A stretch of DNA of 64,000 nt from Variovorax sp. PBS-H4 (GCF_901827205.1 NZ_LR594675.1:5574001-5638000), one strand, 5' to 3'; counted from the stretch's first letter, positions 17,393 through 26,499 are shown. The notes: generated by a model from the letters alone, not told the origin. Translations and numbers: made by a program.

Positions 17393-19087
17393 CTAGTCGT
17401 TCGCGTAGATGTCGACGTCCTTGGTCTCGCGCACGAACAGCGTGCCGACGACCAGCGTGACGCCGGCGATGATGATCGGATACCAGAGGCCGTTGTACAT
17501 GTTGCCGGTCGAGGCCACGATCGCGAAGGCCGTGGTCGGCAGCAGGCCGCCGAACCAGCCGTTGCCGATGTGATACGGCAGGCTCATCGAGGTGTAGCGG
17601 ATGCGCGTAGGGAACAGCTCGACCAGCATGGCGGCGATCGGGCCATAGACCATCGTGACCAGCAGTACCAGCCAGAACAGCAGCGCAACGACCATCGCCT
17701 TGTTCATCTTCGCCGGATCGGCCTTGGCGGGGTAGCCCGCAGCCTTCAAGTCGTCTGCGACGCCCTTCTTGAAGGCGGCGATTTCCTTGCTGGTAGCCTC
17801 GTCGAACTTGTGGTTGACCACATTGCCGACGGGTGCCTCGACCGTCTTGTCGCCGATCTTGACCACGGCCTTGGAGCCGGGCGGGCCTTCGACGTTGTCG
17901 TAGCTCACCGAGTTCTGCACCAGGTAGCGCTTGGCGATGTCGCAGGAGCTCTTGAAGTCGATCTCGCGCGCCACCGGGTTGCCCTGGAAGGAGCAGGACT
18001 TGGGATCGGCCGTCACGGTCACGCCGGCCGTGGCCTGGGCCTTGGCGAGGTCGGGATTGGCGTACTCGGTCAGCATCTTGAAGACCGGGAAGTAGGTCAC
18101 CACGGCAAGCAGGCAGCCGGCCATGATGATCGGCTTGCGGCCGATCTTGTCCGACAGCGTGCCGAAGACCACGAAGAAGGGCGTGCCGATCAGCAGCGCG
18201 GCCGCGATCATCAGATTGGCTGTGGTCGGATCGACCTTGAGCTGCTGCGTGAGGAAGAAGAGCGCGTAGAACTGGCCCGAATACCACACGACGGCCTGGC
18301 CGGCGGTCAGGCCGACCAGCGCCAGGATCACGATCTTGAGGTTCTTCCACTCGCCGAAGGACTCGGACAGAGGCGCCTTGGACGTCTTGCCCTCGGCCTT
18401 CATCTTCTGGAAGGCCGGCGACTCGGAGAGCGACAGGCGGATCCACACCGACACTGCCAGCAGGCCGATCGAGACCAGGAAAGGCACGCGCCAGCCCCAG
18501 GCACCGAAGGCGTCCTCGCCGAGCCAGGTGCGCACGCCGAGGATGACCAGCAGGCTCAGGAACAGGCCGAGCGTCGCCGTGGTCTGGATCCACGAGGTGT
18601 AGGCGCCGCGCTTGCCGTGCGGCGAATGCTCGGCCACGTAGGTGGCAGCACCGCCGTACTCGCCGCCGAGCGCCAGGCCTTGCAGCAGCCGCAGTGCGAT
18701 GAGGATCACGGGCGCCGCCACGCCGATGGTGGCGTAGCTCGGCAACAGGCCGACGATGAAGGTCGACAGGCCCATGATCAGGATGGTCACCAGGAAGGTG
18801 TACTTGCGGCCGATCATGTCGCCCAGCCGGCCGAACACGATGGCGCCGAAGGGTCGCACCAGGAAGCCGGCCGCAAAGGCCAGCAGCGCGAAGATGAAGG
18901 CCGCGCCCGCTTCCAGGCCGCTGAAGAACTGCTTGGCGATGATCGCCGCCAAGGAACCGTAGAGATAGAAGTCGTACCACTCGAACACGGTGCCGAGCGA
19001 GGAAGCGAAGATGACCTTCTTCTCCTCCGCAGACATGGGACGGGGAACAGGCGTAGGCCTTCCCCGCGAATCAAGTGTGGCTGCCAT
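17393..19087 (-). CDS. MHS-family MFS transporter with large extracytoplasmic loop
   Basis: A 564-residue inner-membrane proton symporter of the metabolite:H+ symporter family (ProP/KgtP/ShiA type). Signatures include ASSLGTVFEWYDFYLYG in helix 1, GRLGDMIGRK at 86-95, LQGLALGGEYGGA and FGTLSDKIGRKP. Typical members have about 430 residues. The extra length is a hydrophilic insert of about 120 residues (roughly 341-460) between helices 8 and 9, with two cysteines (365 and 382) and a lysine/aspartate-rich half. The substrate is unknown, with organic acids or betaines likely from the family. A start at ATG 19087 gives a full N-terminus. Confidence 0.88.
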   Translation of the reverse strand: MAATLDSRGRPTPVPRPMSAEEKKVIFASSLGTVFEWYDFYLYGSLAAIIAKQFFSGLEAGAAFIFALLAFAAGFLVRPFGAIVFGRLGDMIGRKYTFLVTILIMGLSTFIVGLLPSYATIGVAAPVILIALRLLQGLALGGEYGGAATYVAEHSPHGKRGAYTSWIQTTATLGLFLSLLVILGVRTWLGEDAFGAWGWRVPFLVSIGLLAVSVWIRLSLSESPAFQKMKAEGKTSKAPLSESFGEWKNLKIVILALVGLTAGQAVVWYSGQFYALFFLTQQLKVDPTTANLMIAAALLIGTPFFVVFGTLSDKIGRKPIIMAGCLLAVVTYFPVFKMLTEYANPDLAKAQATAGVTVTADPKSCSFQGNPVAREIDFKSSCDIAKRYLVQNSVSYDNVEGPPGSKAVVKIGDKTVEAPVGNVVNHKFDEATSKEIAAFKKGVADDLKAAGYPAKADPAKMNKAMVVALLFWLVLLVTMVYGPIAAMLVELFPTRIRYTSMSLPYHIGNGWFGGLLPTTAFAIVASTGNMYNGLWYPIIIAGVTLVVGTLFVRETKDVDIYAND

Positions 19088-19226
19088 TCGTCGTCTCCTG
19101 TTGTTCCCACGGCGTGGGGTGTGACGAATTCTTGGCGGGACGACTGACCCAGGGCTTTCGCCAAACTGAACCGTTGCTGACGATTTAGGGTGAAACCCGC
19201 AGCACGCGTTTCAGCAGTAGAAAAAT

Positions 19227-19871
19227 TCAGCGATTGCTGCCGCGCAGCAGTGCAGGACGACCGGCGGCACCTTCCCATTCCGGCCCCTCGAACCAGGCGT
19301 TCCCGCGCAGGTAGTCGCGCAGCATGGCCAGGCCGTCGAAGCCCCAGAACTGGCGCCCGTCGACTTCGAAAGTGGGCACGCCGAAAACACCGCGCGCGAT
19401 GGCCTCGTCGGTGTTGGCCTTGAGCTGCGCCTTGACCTCCTCGCCGGCGGCATCGCGCTTCAGCCGCAGCAGCGCAGCGAGCGCGGCCAGCCGCACGCCA
19501 TCGCCTGCCTCGGCGCCACCGTGCCAGACATCGCGGAAGATCGTCTCGGCGACGTGGCGGTTGATGTCGCCGTCCGGCGTGGTGGCGAGTGCGAGCCGCA
19601 GATGCGGCAGCGGGTTGTACGGATGCGAGGCCGGCATCTCGATCGCGATGCCATTCGCCTGGCCGAGCCACAGCACGTGGCGGTAGGTCCAGGCCCGCTT
19701 TGCAGGAATCTCGGCCGGGCCGAGCTGGCCATGGTGCTTGAGCAGCGCGCCGAGCAATACCGGGCGGTAGGCCACGCTGTAGCTCAGCCCCTCGAGCGCC
19801 TGCGGCAGATGCTCGAAAGCCAGGTAGGCGTAGGGCGAGATGAAGTCGAGACGGAAAGTGATGTGCTTCAT
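19227..19871 (-). CDS. DsbA-like 2-hydroxychromene-2-carboxylate isomerase family protein
   Basis: A 214-residue thioredoxin-fold protein of the HCCA isomerase/GST-kappa type. The active-site serine is in FRLDFISPYAYLAFEH, and the cis-Pro loop is GVFGVPTFEVDG. It has no CxxC and no signal peptide, so it is a cytosolic glutathione-dependent isomerase rather than an oxidoreductase. Characterised members work in naphthalene breakdown, but no aromatic genes are near, so the substrate is open. Its ATG overlaps the stop of the DUF1289 gene by 4 nt. Confidence 0.85.
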   Translation of the reverse strand: MKHITFRLDFISPYAYLAFEHLPQALEGLSYSVAYRPVLLGALLKHHGQLGPAEIPAKRAWTYRHVLWLGQANGIAIEMPASHPYNPLPHLRLALATTPDGDINRHVAETIFRDVWHGGAEAGDGVRLAALAALLRLKRDAAGEEVKAQLKANTDEAIARGVFGVPTFEVDGRQFWGFDGLAMLRDYLRGNAWFEGPEWEGAAGRPALLRGSNR

Positions 19872-20125
19872 GGCCGATCTTCTCCTCCGGAATTCAGGAA
19901 GCCCGCATCCGCGCGCAGCTCGATGGCGCGCCACACGCTGCGTCGGGTCGCGTCGTCCATGCCGCTCCACGCGGCGATCTCGTCGATGGTGCGCAGGCAG
20001 CCTTCGCAGAAGCCGCTGGCCGGGTCCATGCGGCAGACGGAAATGCACGGCGAGGGCACGTCGCGTGCCGTGTTGCGCGCGGCAACGGCGCGATCGGCGA
20101 GTGGATGAAGGGCATCCCCGCTCAC
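19868..20125 (-). CDS. DUF1289 family small cysteine-rich protein
   Basis: An 85-residue protein with the DUF1289 pattern PCISVC-x7-CEGCLRT-x2-EIAAW, whose four cysteines probably bind a metal. Function is unknown in the literature known to me. It starts with GTG, overlapping the YbaK-like gene stop (GTGA), and its own stop overlaps the next ATG. The three genes are therefore translationally coupled behind mvaB. Confidence 0.85.
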   Translation of the reverse strand: MSGDALHPLADRAVAARNTARDVPSPCISVCRMDPASGFCEGCLRTIDEIAAWSGMDDATRRSVWRAIELRADAGFLNSGGEDRP

Positions 20126-20613
20126 ACCACGTCCGCGACCGGCGCACCGGTCAGCGCCTCGAGCTCCTGCGGCCGCAGCTGCACCACCGCATGCGGGTGC
20201 CCGGCCGCCGCCCAGACTTCGTCGAAGCGGAACAGCTCGCGGTCGATTAGCATCACCGGCACCGTGGCATGCGCAAAGGGCGAAACGCCACCGATCGAGA
20301 AACCGGTCGCGCGCTTGACGAAGTCGGCATCGGCGCGGCCCAGCTTGCCGCCGACCAGCGCTTCCACCTTCTTCTCGTCCACCCGCTTGTCGCCCGAGGT
20401 CACGACCAGCACCGCGGCCTCGTCGCTCTTGCGGCGGAACACGATGCTCTTGGCGATCTGCGCCACCGAGATGCCCAGCGCATCGGCGGCCTGCTGCGCT
20501 GTGCGGCAGGCGTCGTCGAGCATGCGTGGGGCATGGGGATGGCCAAGCGCCTGCAGCAGCCGCGAGACGCGCTGGACGCCGTCGGGGAGGGATGTCAGTT
20601 CAGCACCGCACAT
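20122..20613 (-). CDS. YbaK/EbsC-type aminoacyl-tRNA deacylase
   Basis: A 163-residue single-domain editing protein of the YbaK/ProX superfamily, which hydrolyses mischarged tRNA (Ala- or Cys-tRNA(Pro) in characterised members). The family is recognised by AQIAKSIVFR, LVVTSGDKRVD, and TGFSIGGVSPFAH with the conserved G-x-x-P loop. The ATG at 20613 begins MCGAELTSLPDGVQRV. It lies 18 nt downstream of mvaB and overlaps DUF1289. Confidence 0.88.
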   Translation of the reverse strand: MCGAELTSLPDGVQRVSRLLQALGHPHAPRMLDDACRTAQQAADALGISVAQIAKSIVFRRKSDEAAVLVVTSGDKRVDEKKVEALVGGKLGRADADFVKRATGFSIGGVSPFAHATVPVMLIDRELFRFDEVWAAAGHPHAVVQLRPQELEALTGAPVADVV

Positions 20614-20631
20614 ACATCGGGTGTGGGGATC

Positions 20632-21552
20632 TCAGCCCGCGCGCTTGGTACGGATCGCCTTCGACACCCGCGAGTTCGGCTCGCGGCCGAGGGCTTCGTT
20701 GATGTAGACGCCCGCGCCGATCAGCTGGTCGAGGTCGATGCCGGTCTCGATGCCCATGCCGTGCAGCATGTAGACCACCTCCTCGGTCGCGACATTGCCC
20801 GTCGCGCCCTTCGCGAAAGGACAGCCGCCCAGGCCGCCCACCGAGGTGTCGAACTGCCACACGCCCAGCTCCAGGCTGGCAAGGGTGTTGGAGAGCGCCT
20901 GCCCGTAGGTGTCGTGGAAGTGGCCGGAGATGTCGTCGAGGGCGAAGTGTTCGAGCGTCGCCTCGAGCGCGTGCCGCACCTTCAGGGGCGTGCCCACGCC
21001 GATGGTGTCGGCCACCCCCACGTGTTGCACGCCGATGCCCTTCATCAGCTTCGCCAGCATGCCCACCCGCTCAGGCGCGATCTCGCCTTCGTAGGGACAG
21101 CCCACGGTGCACGACATGGCGCCGCGCACATGGATGCCTTTCCCGCGCGCCGCCTCCACCACGGGGCGAAAGCGCTCGATGCTCTCGGCGATGGAGCAGT
21201 TGATGTTCTTCTGGCTGAAGGCCTCGCTGGCGGCGCCGAAGACGACGATCTCGTCCGGCCACTCCTCGCGCGGTGCCGCAATGGCCGCTTCGAAGCCCTT
21301 CATATTCGGCGTGAGCACCGAGTAGCGCACGCCCGGCTGCCGGCGGATGCCCTGCATGACCTGCGCGTTGTCGGCCATCTGCGGCACCCACTTGGGGCTG
21401 ACGAAGCTGGTGACCTCGATCTCCTTCAATCCGGCCTCCTGGAGGCGATGGACCAGGCCGATCTTGACCTCGGCGGGAACGGCCTGCTTTTCGTTCTGCA
21501 GGCCGTCGCGCGGGCCGACGTCGACGAGCTTGACTCGGGTAGGGAGCTTCAT
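20632..21552 (-). CDS. mvaB: Hydroxymethylglutaryl-CoA lyase
   Basis: A 306-residue TIM-barrel lyase that cleaves HMG-CoA to acetoacetate and acetyl-CoA, the last step of leucine catabolism (called liuE in pseudomonads). Signatures are VDVGPRDGLQNE with the catalytic Arg, SCTVGCPYEG, HFHDTYG metal site and GGLGGCPFAKGATGNVATE with the flexible-loop catalytic Cys. It lies downstream of liuD and ghrA on the same strand, 37 nt after ghrA, and precedes the coupled ybaK-DUF1289-isomerase genes. Confidence 0.95.
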   Translation of the reverse strand: MKLPTRVKLVDVGPRDGLQNEKQAVPAEVKIGLVHRLQEAGLKEIEVTSFVSPKWVPQMADNAQVMQGIRRQPGVRYSVLTPNMKGFEAAIAAPREEWPDEIVVFGAASEAFSQKNINCSIAESIERFRPVVEAARGKGIHVRGAMSCTVGCPYEGEIAPERVGMLAKLMKGIGVQHVGVADTIGVGTPLKVRHALEATLEHFALDDISGHFHDTYGQALSNTLASLELGVWQFDTSVGGLGGCPFAKGATGNVATEEVVYMLHGMGIETGIDLDQLIGAGVYINEALGREPNSRVSKAIRTKRAG

Positions 21553-21589
21553 GGGTTGTGCCTTGTTCAGTGCTTCAGGAATGCGGATT

Positions 21590-22516
21590 TCAGTATCCCC
21601 GCTCCCGCTCGACCACACCAGCCACAGGCTCACCGCGTTCGATCGCGAGGATCTTGCCGGCAATCTGGGCGATGGTGGCACCGCGCACGGTGCGTGCCGA
21701 GCCGTGCGGCGTGACCGTGATTTTCGGATGGCGCCAGAAGGGATGGTCCGCGGGCAGCGGTTCGACCTCGAACACATCGAGAGTGGCGCCGGCGAGCGGG
21801 CCACCGTCGAGCAGCGGGATCAGGTCGGCTTCGACCAGGTGTGCGCCGCGCGCAACGTTGATCAGGTAGCCGCCAGGCTGGCCGTTCAGGCGCGACAGCG
21901 TCTCGCGATTGAGGATGCCGCGCGTGGCCTCGGTCAGCGGCAGCAGGTTGACCAGCACGCGGGTGGCACTCAGGAAGGCATCGAATTCCGCCTCGCCCGC
22001 GAAGCAGCGCAGGCCCTCGATCGCCTTGGGCGAGCGGCTCCAGCCGTTGACCGGGAACTCGAACTGCGCGACCGCTTTCGCCACGCGCTCGCCGAGCACG
22101 CCGAGGCCCATCACGCCGACGGGAAAGTCCTCGCGCTCGCGCGGCTTGCGAAAGCTCCAGCGGGCTTCGCGCGCATCGGCCTCGTAGGCATCGAACTCGC
22201 GGAAGTGCCGGATCAACGCATGGCAGACGTATTCGGCCATCTGCACCGACATGCCGGCATCGTCGAGGCGCACCACCATCGTCCGGGGCGGCAGCCTCAG
22301 CTTGAGCAGTGCATCGACGCCGGCCCCGACGTTGAAGATGCCGCGCAGCCGCGGCTGCTCATCGATGAAGGTTTGCGGCGGTGCCCAGACCACGGCATGG
22401 TCGGCCTGCGGCGCTCCGGAAACCCAGTTCTGCACATCGGCGCCGGGCAGCGCGGCACGCAGGCCCTCGATCCAGGCATCGGGGCGGTTGTCAGTGAGGC
22501 AGACGGTGATTCGCAT
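21590..22516 (-). CDS. ghrA: Glyoxylate/hydroxypyruvate reductase A
   Basis: A 308-residue NAD(P)H-dependent D-2-hydroxyacid dehydrogenase. Its Rossmann loop is GVMGLGVLGERVA, the substrate-binding segment NVGAGVD, and the catalytic His is in TPHGSARTV. GhrA reduces glyoxylate and hydroxypyruvate in the cytosol. I took the ATG at 22516 (MRITVCLTDNRPD). Seven upstream residues are not conserved. It sits 10 nt after liuD, so it is co-transcribed with the leucine genes, although no direct role in that pathway is known. Confidence 0.9.
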   Translation of the reverse strand: MRITVCLTDNRPDAWIEGLRAALPGADVQNWVSGAPQADHAVVWAPPQTFIDEQPRLRGIFNVGAGVDALLKLRLPPRTMVVRLDDAGMSVQMAEYVCHALIRHFREFDAYEADAREARWSFRKPREREDFPVGVMGLGVLGERVAKAVAQFEFPVNGWSRSPKAIEGLRCFAGEAEFDAFLSATRVLVNLLPLTEATRGILNRETLSRLNGQPGGYLINVARGAHLVEADLIPLLDGGPLAGATLDVFEVEPLPADHPFWRHPKITVTPHGSARTVRGATIAQIAGKILAIERGEPVAGVVERERGY

Positions 22517-22526
22517 GCCGGCAAGC

Positions 22527-24524
22527 TTAAGCCGCAATGCGCAGCAGCTCCGCGCCCTCCGCCACCTGGTCGCCCGGCAGGTAAAGCAGTTCTTCCACGG
22601 TCCCGTCCGCCGGCGCCGCGATGGTGTGCTCCATCTTCATCGCCTCCATCACGGCCAGGGCCTGGCCGCGGCTGACCTTGTCGCCGGCCTTCACGGCGAA
22701 GGACACCACCTTGCCCGGCATCGGCGCGGTGAGACGGCCCGCATCGGCATGCGTGTCACCGGCATGGGCCATCGGATCCAGGGCCACGATGCGGGTCGCG
22801 CCCTCGGGGGCGAAGACATGGGTTGCGGCGCCCTCCTCGTAGACGTTCAGGGTGCGTCGCAGCCCGTTGAACTGCAGTTCGATCTCACCCGAGGGGAATT
22901 GACCCATCGAGAGCGCGCCCTCGACGCCGCCGACCTTCAACCAGAGGCTGGCATCGCGCCGGTAAGTCAGGAGCGCCTGCTGCGCCTCGCCGCGGAACTC
23001 GAAGTCGAAGCGGCGCTGGTACTCGCCGAAGCCGCGCCAGCCGTCACGGCGTGCAAAGGGCTCGGAGGGCGCGGCCTGGGAGCGCTCGGCCAGCAGCGTG
23101 CGCACGATGGCAGCGGCAGCGGCGAGCGGCAGGCCCAGCGGCTCCTGGTCGAAGAGCACGGCGCGCTCGCGCTCGATCAGCGCGGTGTCCAGCTTCGCGT
23201 GGGCGAAGGAATCGGTGCGCAGCACGCCGCGCAGGAACTGCACATTGGTCGCCACGCCGACGATGTGGGTCTGCGCCAGCGCCGCGTCCAGCCGCGCGAG
23301 CGCCTCGTCGCGGGTTGCGCCGTGGACGATCAGCTTGGCGATCATCGAATCGTAGAAGGGCGAGATCGGGTCGCCTTCGCGCACGCCATCGTCGACGCGC
23401 ACGCGGCTGCGCTGGAATGCCGTGGCATTGGGCTTGCGATAGACGCGCAGCGTGCCGGTGGCGGGCAGAAAGTTGTTGTCGGGGTTCTCGGCGCAGATGC
23501 GTGCCTCGATCGCATGGCCGTTGATCTGCAGTTGCTCCTGCTTCAGGGGAAGCGGCTCGCCGGAGGCCACGCGCAGCTGCCACTCGACCAGGTCCAGCCC
23601 CGTGATCGCCTCGGTCACCGGATGCTCCACCTGCAGCCGCGTGTTCATCTCCATGAAGAAGAAATTCATGCTGCCATCGTCGCGCTGCTCGACGATGAAC
23701 TCCACCGTGCCTGCACCCACGTACTTCACCGCGCGCGCCGCCGCCACCGCGGCCTCGCCCATCTCGCGCCGCATGGCCTCGGTCATGCCCGGCGCCGGCG
23801 CCTCCTCCAGCACCTTCTGGTGGCGCCGCTGCACCGAGCAGTCGCGCTCGAACAGGTAGACGCAGTTGCCGTGCGTATCGCCGAAGACCTGGATCTCGAT
23901 GTGGCGCGGGCGCTGCACGTACTTCTCGACGAGCACCGCGTCGTCGCCGAAGCTGTTGATGGCCTCTCGCTGGCAGGAAGCGAGCGCGGCGGCGAAGTCG
24001 GCGTGCTTCTCGACCACGCGCATGCCCTTGCCACCGCCGCCCGCGCTGGCCTTGATCAGCACCGGGTAGCCGATGCGCTCGGCCTCGCGTGCCAGCAGCA
24101 CCGGGTCCTGGTCCTTGCCGTGGTAACCGGGCACCAGCGGCACGCCGGCTTTCTCCATGAGCTGCTTGGACTCGGCCTTCAGGCCCATCGCCTGGATGGC
24201 GGACGGCGGCGGGCCGATGAAGACCAGGCCCGCCTCGGCGCAGGCGCGGGCGAAGTCCTCGTTCTCGCTGAGGAAGCCGTAGCCCGGGTGAACCGCCTGC
24301 GCACCCGTGGCTTTTGCAGCCTCGAGGATTTTTTCCCAGCGCAGGTAACTGTCCTTGGGTGCGCTGCCGCCCAGGTGCACCGACTCGTCACAGGCACGCA
24401 CGTGATTGGCATGCACGTCCGCATCGGAGTAGACGGCGACCGTGCGGATGGCCATGCGGCGCGCAGTGGCGGCGACGCGGCAGGCGATCTCGCCGCGGTT
24501 GGCGATCAGGATCTTCTGGAACAT
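22527..24524 (-). CDS. liuD: Methylcrotonyl-CoA carboxylase alpha (biotin) subunit
   Basis: A 665-residue biotin carboxylase plus biotin carrier chain. FQKILIANRGEIACRV starts the carboxylase. The ATP-grasp glycine loop is KASAGGGGKGM, and EMNTRLQVEHPVTE is the active-site stretch. The C-terminal biotinyl domain has MEAMKMEH with biotin attached to Lys630. With LiuB it carboxylates 3-methylcrotonyl-CoA. The assignment over propionyl- or acetyl-CoA carboxylase rests on the leucine-pathway neighbours. It lies 44 nt downstream of bioB, so cofactor synthesis and its user are adjacent. Confidence 0.93.
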   Translation of the reverse strand: MFQKILIANRGEIACRVAATARRMAIRTVAVYSDADVHANHVRACDESVHLGGSAPKDSYLRWEKILEAAKATGAQAVHPGYGFLSENEDFARACAEAGLVFIGPPPSAIQAMGLKAESKQLMEKAGVPLVPGYHGKDQDPVLLAREAERIGYPVLIKASAGGGGKGMRVVEKHADFAAALASCQREAINSFGDDAVLVEKYVQRPRHIEIQVFGDTHGNCVYLFERDCSVQRRHQKVLEEAPAPGMTEAMRREMGEAAVAAARAVKYVGAGTVEFIVEQRDDGSMNFFFMEMNTRLQVEHPVTEAITGLDLVEWQLRVASGEPLPLKQEQLQINGHAIEARICAENPDNNFLPATGTLRVYRKPNATAFQRSRVRVDDGVREGDPISPFYDSMIAKLIVHGATRDEALARLDAALAQTHIVGVATNVQFLRGVLRTDSFAHAKLDTALIERERAVLFDQEPLGLPLAAAAAIVRTLLAERSQAAPSEPFARRDGWRGFGEYQRRFDFEFRGEAQQALLTYRRDASLWLKVGGVEGALSMGQFPSGEIELQFNGLRRTLNVYEEGAATHVFAPEGATRIVALDPMAHAGDTHADAGRLTAPMPGKVVSFAVKAGDKVSRGQALAVMEAMKMEHTIAAPADGTVEELLYLPGDQVAEGAELLRIAA

Positions 24525-24568
24525 GAGGACGGCTTCCTTGTGGGCGGTGATGTGGATGAGGGACGGTG

Positions 24569-25570
24569 TCAGGCGTCGCTTCGCATGCCCAGCCGCGCCA
24601 GCAGCGCGCGGTCCTTCGCTGCTTGCGGGTTGGCCGTGGTCAGCAGGCGATCGCCGTAGAAGATCGAATTGGCGCCGGCGAGGAAGCACAGCGACTGCAG
24701 TGCCTCGTCCATCTGCTCGCGTCCGGCCGACAGGCGCACCATGCTCTTCGGCATGGTGATGCGGGCGACGGCAATGGTGCGCACGAATTCGAAGGGGTCG
24801 AGCGGCTCGGTCCCGGCCAGCGGCGTGCTCTCGACCTGCACGAGGTTGTTGATGGGCACCGATTCGGGGTAGGGGTCGAGATTGGCCAGCTGCGCGATCA
24901 GACCGGCACGCTCCAGCCGCGATTCGCCCATGCCGACGATGCCGCCGCAACACACATGCAGGCCGGCGTCGCGCACGTGGCCGAGGGTGTCGAGGCGGTC
25001 CTGGTAAGTCCGGGTCGTGATGATCTTGTCGTAGAACTCGGGCGCACTGTCGAGGTTGTGGTTGTAGTAGTCGAGCCCTGCGTCCGCCAGGCGCTGCGCC
25101 TGCTCGGCCTCGAGCATGCCGAGGGTCACGCAGGTCTCCAGCCCTAGGGCCTTGACGCCACGCACCATCTCGATGACGGGCTCCAGGTGCCGTTCCTTCG
25201 GGTTGCGCCAGGCTGCTCCCATGCAGAAGCGGGTCGCGCCATGGTCTTTCGCGGCCTGGGCGGCGGCCAGAACGTCGTCGAGCGCCATCAGCTTGCCGGC
25301 CTTCAGGCCGGTGTCGTGGTGCACGCTCTGCGGGCAGTAGCCGCAGTCCTCCTCGCAGCCGCCGGTCTTGATCGACAGCAGGGTCGAGAGCTGAACCGCG
25401 TTGGCGTCGAAATGTGCGCGATGCACCTTCTGCGCGCGGAACAGCAGGTCGTTGAAAGGCAGTTCGAACAGTGCCTTGACGCTGTCGACGCTCCATTCGG
25501 CGCCGGCGGGAAGGGCGTGCTGCTGCGAGGCCGTGGCCTTGCGGTCGATGAAGCTGATGCTTTGTTCCAT
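24569..25570 (-). CDS. bioB: Biotin synthase
   Basis: A 333-residue radical-SAM enzyme that inserts sulfur into dethiobiotin. The [4Fe-4S]/SAM motif is Cys72-x3-Cys76-x2-Cys79 (GGCEEDCGYCPQS). YNHNLDS and SAGREQM are typical BioB motifs. It is the last of the bioA-bioF-bioD-bioB run, 24 nt after bioD. Confidence 0.97.
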   Translation of the reverse strand: MEQSISFIDRKATASQQHALPAGAEWSVDSVKALFELPFNDLLFRAQKVHRAHFDANAVQLSTLLSIKTGGCEEDCGYCPQSVHHDTGLKAGKLMALDDVLAAAQAAKDHGATRFCMGAAWRNPKERHLEPVIEMVRGVKALGLETCVTLGMLEAEQAQRLADAGLDYYNHNLDSAPEFYDKIITTRTYQDRLDTLGHVRDAGLHVCCGGIVGMGESRLERAGLIAQLANLDPYPESVPINNLVQVESTPLAGTEPLDPFEFVRTIAVARITMPKSMVRLSAGREQMDEALQSLCFLAGANSIFYGDRLLTTANPQAAKDRALLARLGMRSDA

Positions 25571-25594
25571 GAATGAAAAAGTCCTGTATCCGGT

Positions 25595-26293
25595 TCAGGC
25601 GGCCAGTGCCGCAGTGCTGTGCAGTGCGCGCAGGTCGAGATGGCGGGCGGCGCGGGCCGCCTCGGGCGGCGCCAGGTGCGGCACCACGCCGAGCAGGGGC
25701 GCATCCAGCCGCGTCCGCAGGGTCTGCACGTTCTCGTCGAAAGCCCGCATGCCTGGGTCGATCGCACTGCCGACCCAGCCGGCGAGCACGAGGCCGCGCG
25801 CGCGGATGGACTCGGCAGTGAGCAGCGCGTGGTTCAGGCAGCCGAGCCGCAGCCCCACCACAAGGATCACCGGCAACCCCAATGCCACCGCGAGGTCGGC
25901 GCTGTCGAAGTCGTCGGCCAGCGGCACGCGGAAGCCGCCCACGCCTTCGACGATCACGGCATCGGCCTGCCGTGCGAGCTGCGCATGCGCCGACAGCAGC
26001 GGCTGCAGCGCAATGCGCACGCCCTCGTCCCGCGCTGCCAGGTGCGGCGACATCGGCGCCCGCAGCAGGTAGGGGCAGCGAAGCGCCAGCGGCGCATCGA
26101 CGTTGCCGGCAGCCTTCAACTGCTCGACGTCTTCGTTGCGCCAGGTGCCATCGAAGAGGTCCAGGCCCGCCGCCACCGGCTTCATGCCGACTGCGCGCAG
26201 GCCGGATGCGGCCAACGACGACAGCATGGCGCTGCTGACAAGGGTCTTGCCGACGCCGGTGTCGGTGCCGGTGATGAAGCAGTGCACCTTCAT
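25595..26293 (-). CDS. bioD: Dethiobiotin synthetase
   Basis: A 232-residue ATP-dependent carboxylase that closes the ureido ring of dethiobiotin. P-loop GTDTGVGKT at residues 9-17, KPVAAGLD substrate loop and VEGVGGFRVPL follow in order. The ATG at 26293 overlaps the stop of a repeat-rich 69-residue frame (ATGA), which fills the gap to bioF, so BioD translation may depend on ribosomes crossing that frame. Confidence 0.95.
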   Translation of the reverse strand: MKVHCFITGTDTGVGKTLVSSAMLSSLAASGLRAVGMKPVAAGLDLFDGTWRNEDVEQLKAAGNVDAPLALRCPYLLRAPMSPHLAARDEGVRIALQPLLSAHAQLARQADAVIVEGVGGFRVPLADDFDSADLAVALGLPVILVVGLRLGCLNHALLTAESIRARGLVLAGWVGSAIDPGMRAFDENVQTLRTRLDAPLLGVVPHLAPPEAARAARHLDLRALHSTAALAA

Positions 26294-26499
26294 CGGATGA
26301 ACTTCCCACCCGGCGCTGCGGTGCTCGCCTCGGGGACTTCCCGCTTGGAAAGATGCCGCAGCGCTTCCTTTCCCTCCGGGGGAGGGAGCAAGCCCGCCTC
26401 CATATCCTCCGGGGGAGGGAGCAAGCCCGCCTCCATATCCTCCGGGGGAGGGAGCAAGCCCGTCTCCATATCCTTCGAGGCTGGCGTCGGATCTCTCAT
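26290..26499 (-). CDS. Repeat-built small frame coupling bioF to bioD
   Basis: A 69-residue open frame whose ATG overlaps the bioF stop (ATGA) and whose stop overlaps the bioD start (ATGA). It encodes three copies of an 11-residue unit close to DMEAGLLPPPE, produced by a 33-bp tandem repeat, then EALRHLSKREVPEASTAAPGG. No family is recognised and there is no membrane segment. It may be a real small protein, or only a translated spacer that carries ribosomes to bioD. The repeat length, a multiple of three, keeps the frame open. Confidence 0.4.
   Translation of the reverse strand: MRDPTPASKDMETGLLPPPEDMEAGLLPPPEDMEAGLLPPPEGKEALRHLSKREVPEASTAAPGGKFIR
26373..26471. repeat. Three tandem 33-bp repeats between bioF and bioD
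   Basis: Units at 26373-26405, 26406-26438 and 26439-26471, each beginning CCTCCGGGGGAGGGAGCAAG and ending CTCCATAT. The first two are identical and the third has one C-to-T change. GGGAGCAAG also occurs in the family B dispersed repeats. Confidence 0.95.

Noticed and set aside
26373..26471. Tandem repeats considered as a CRISPR array
   Set aside because: The 33-bp units abut directly with no spacers, and no cas genes are present. It is a simple tandem repeat.
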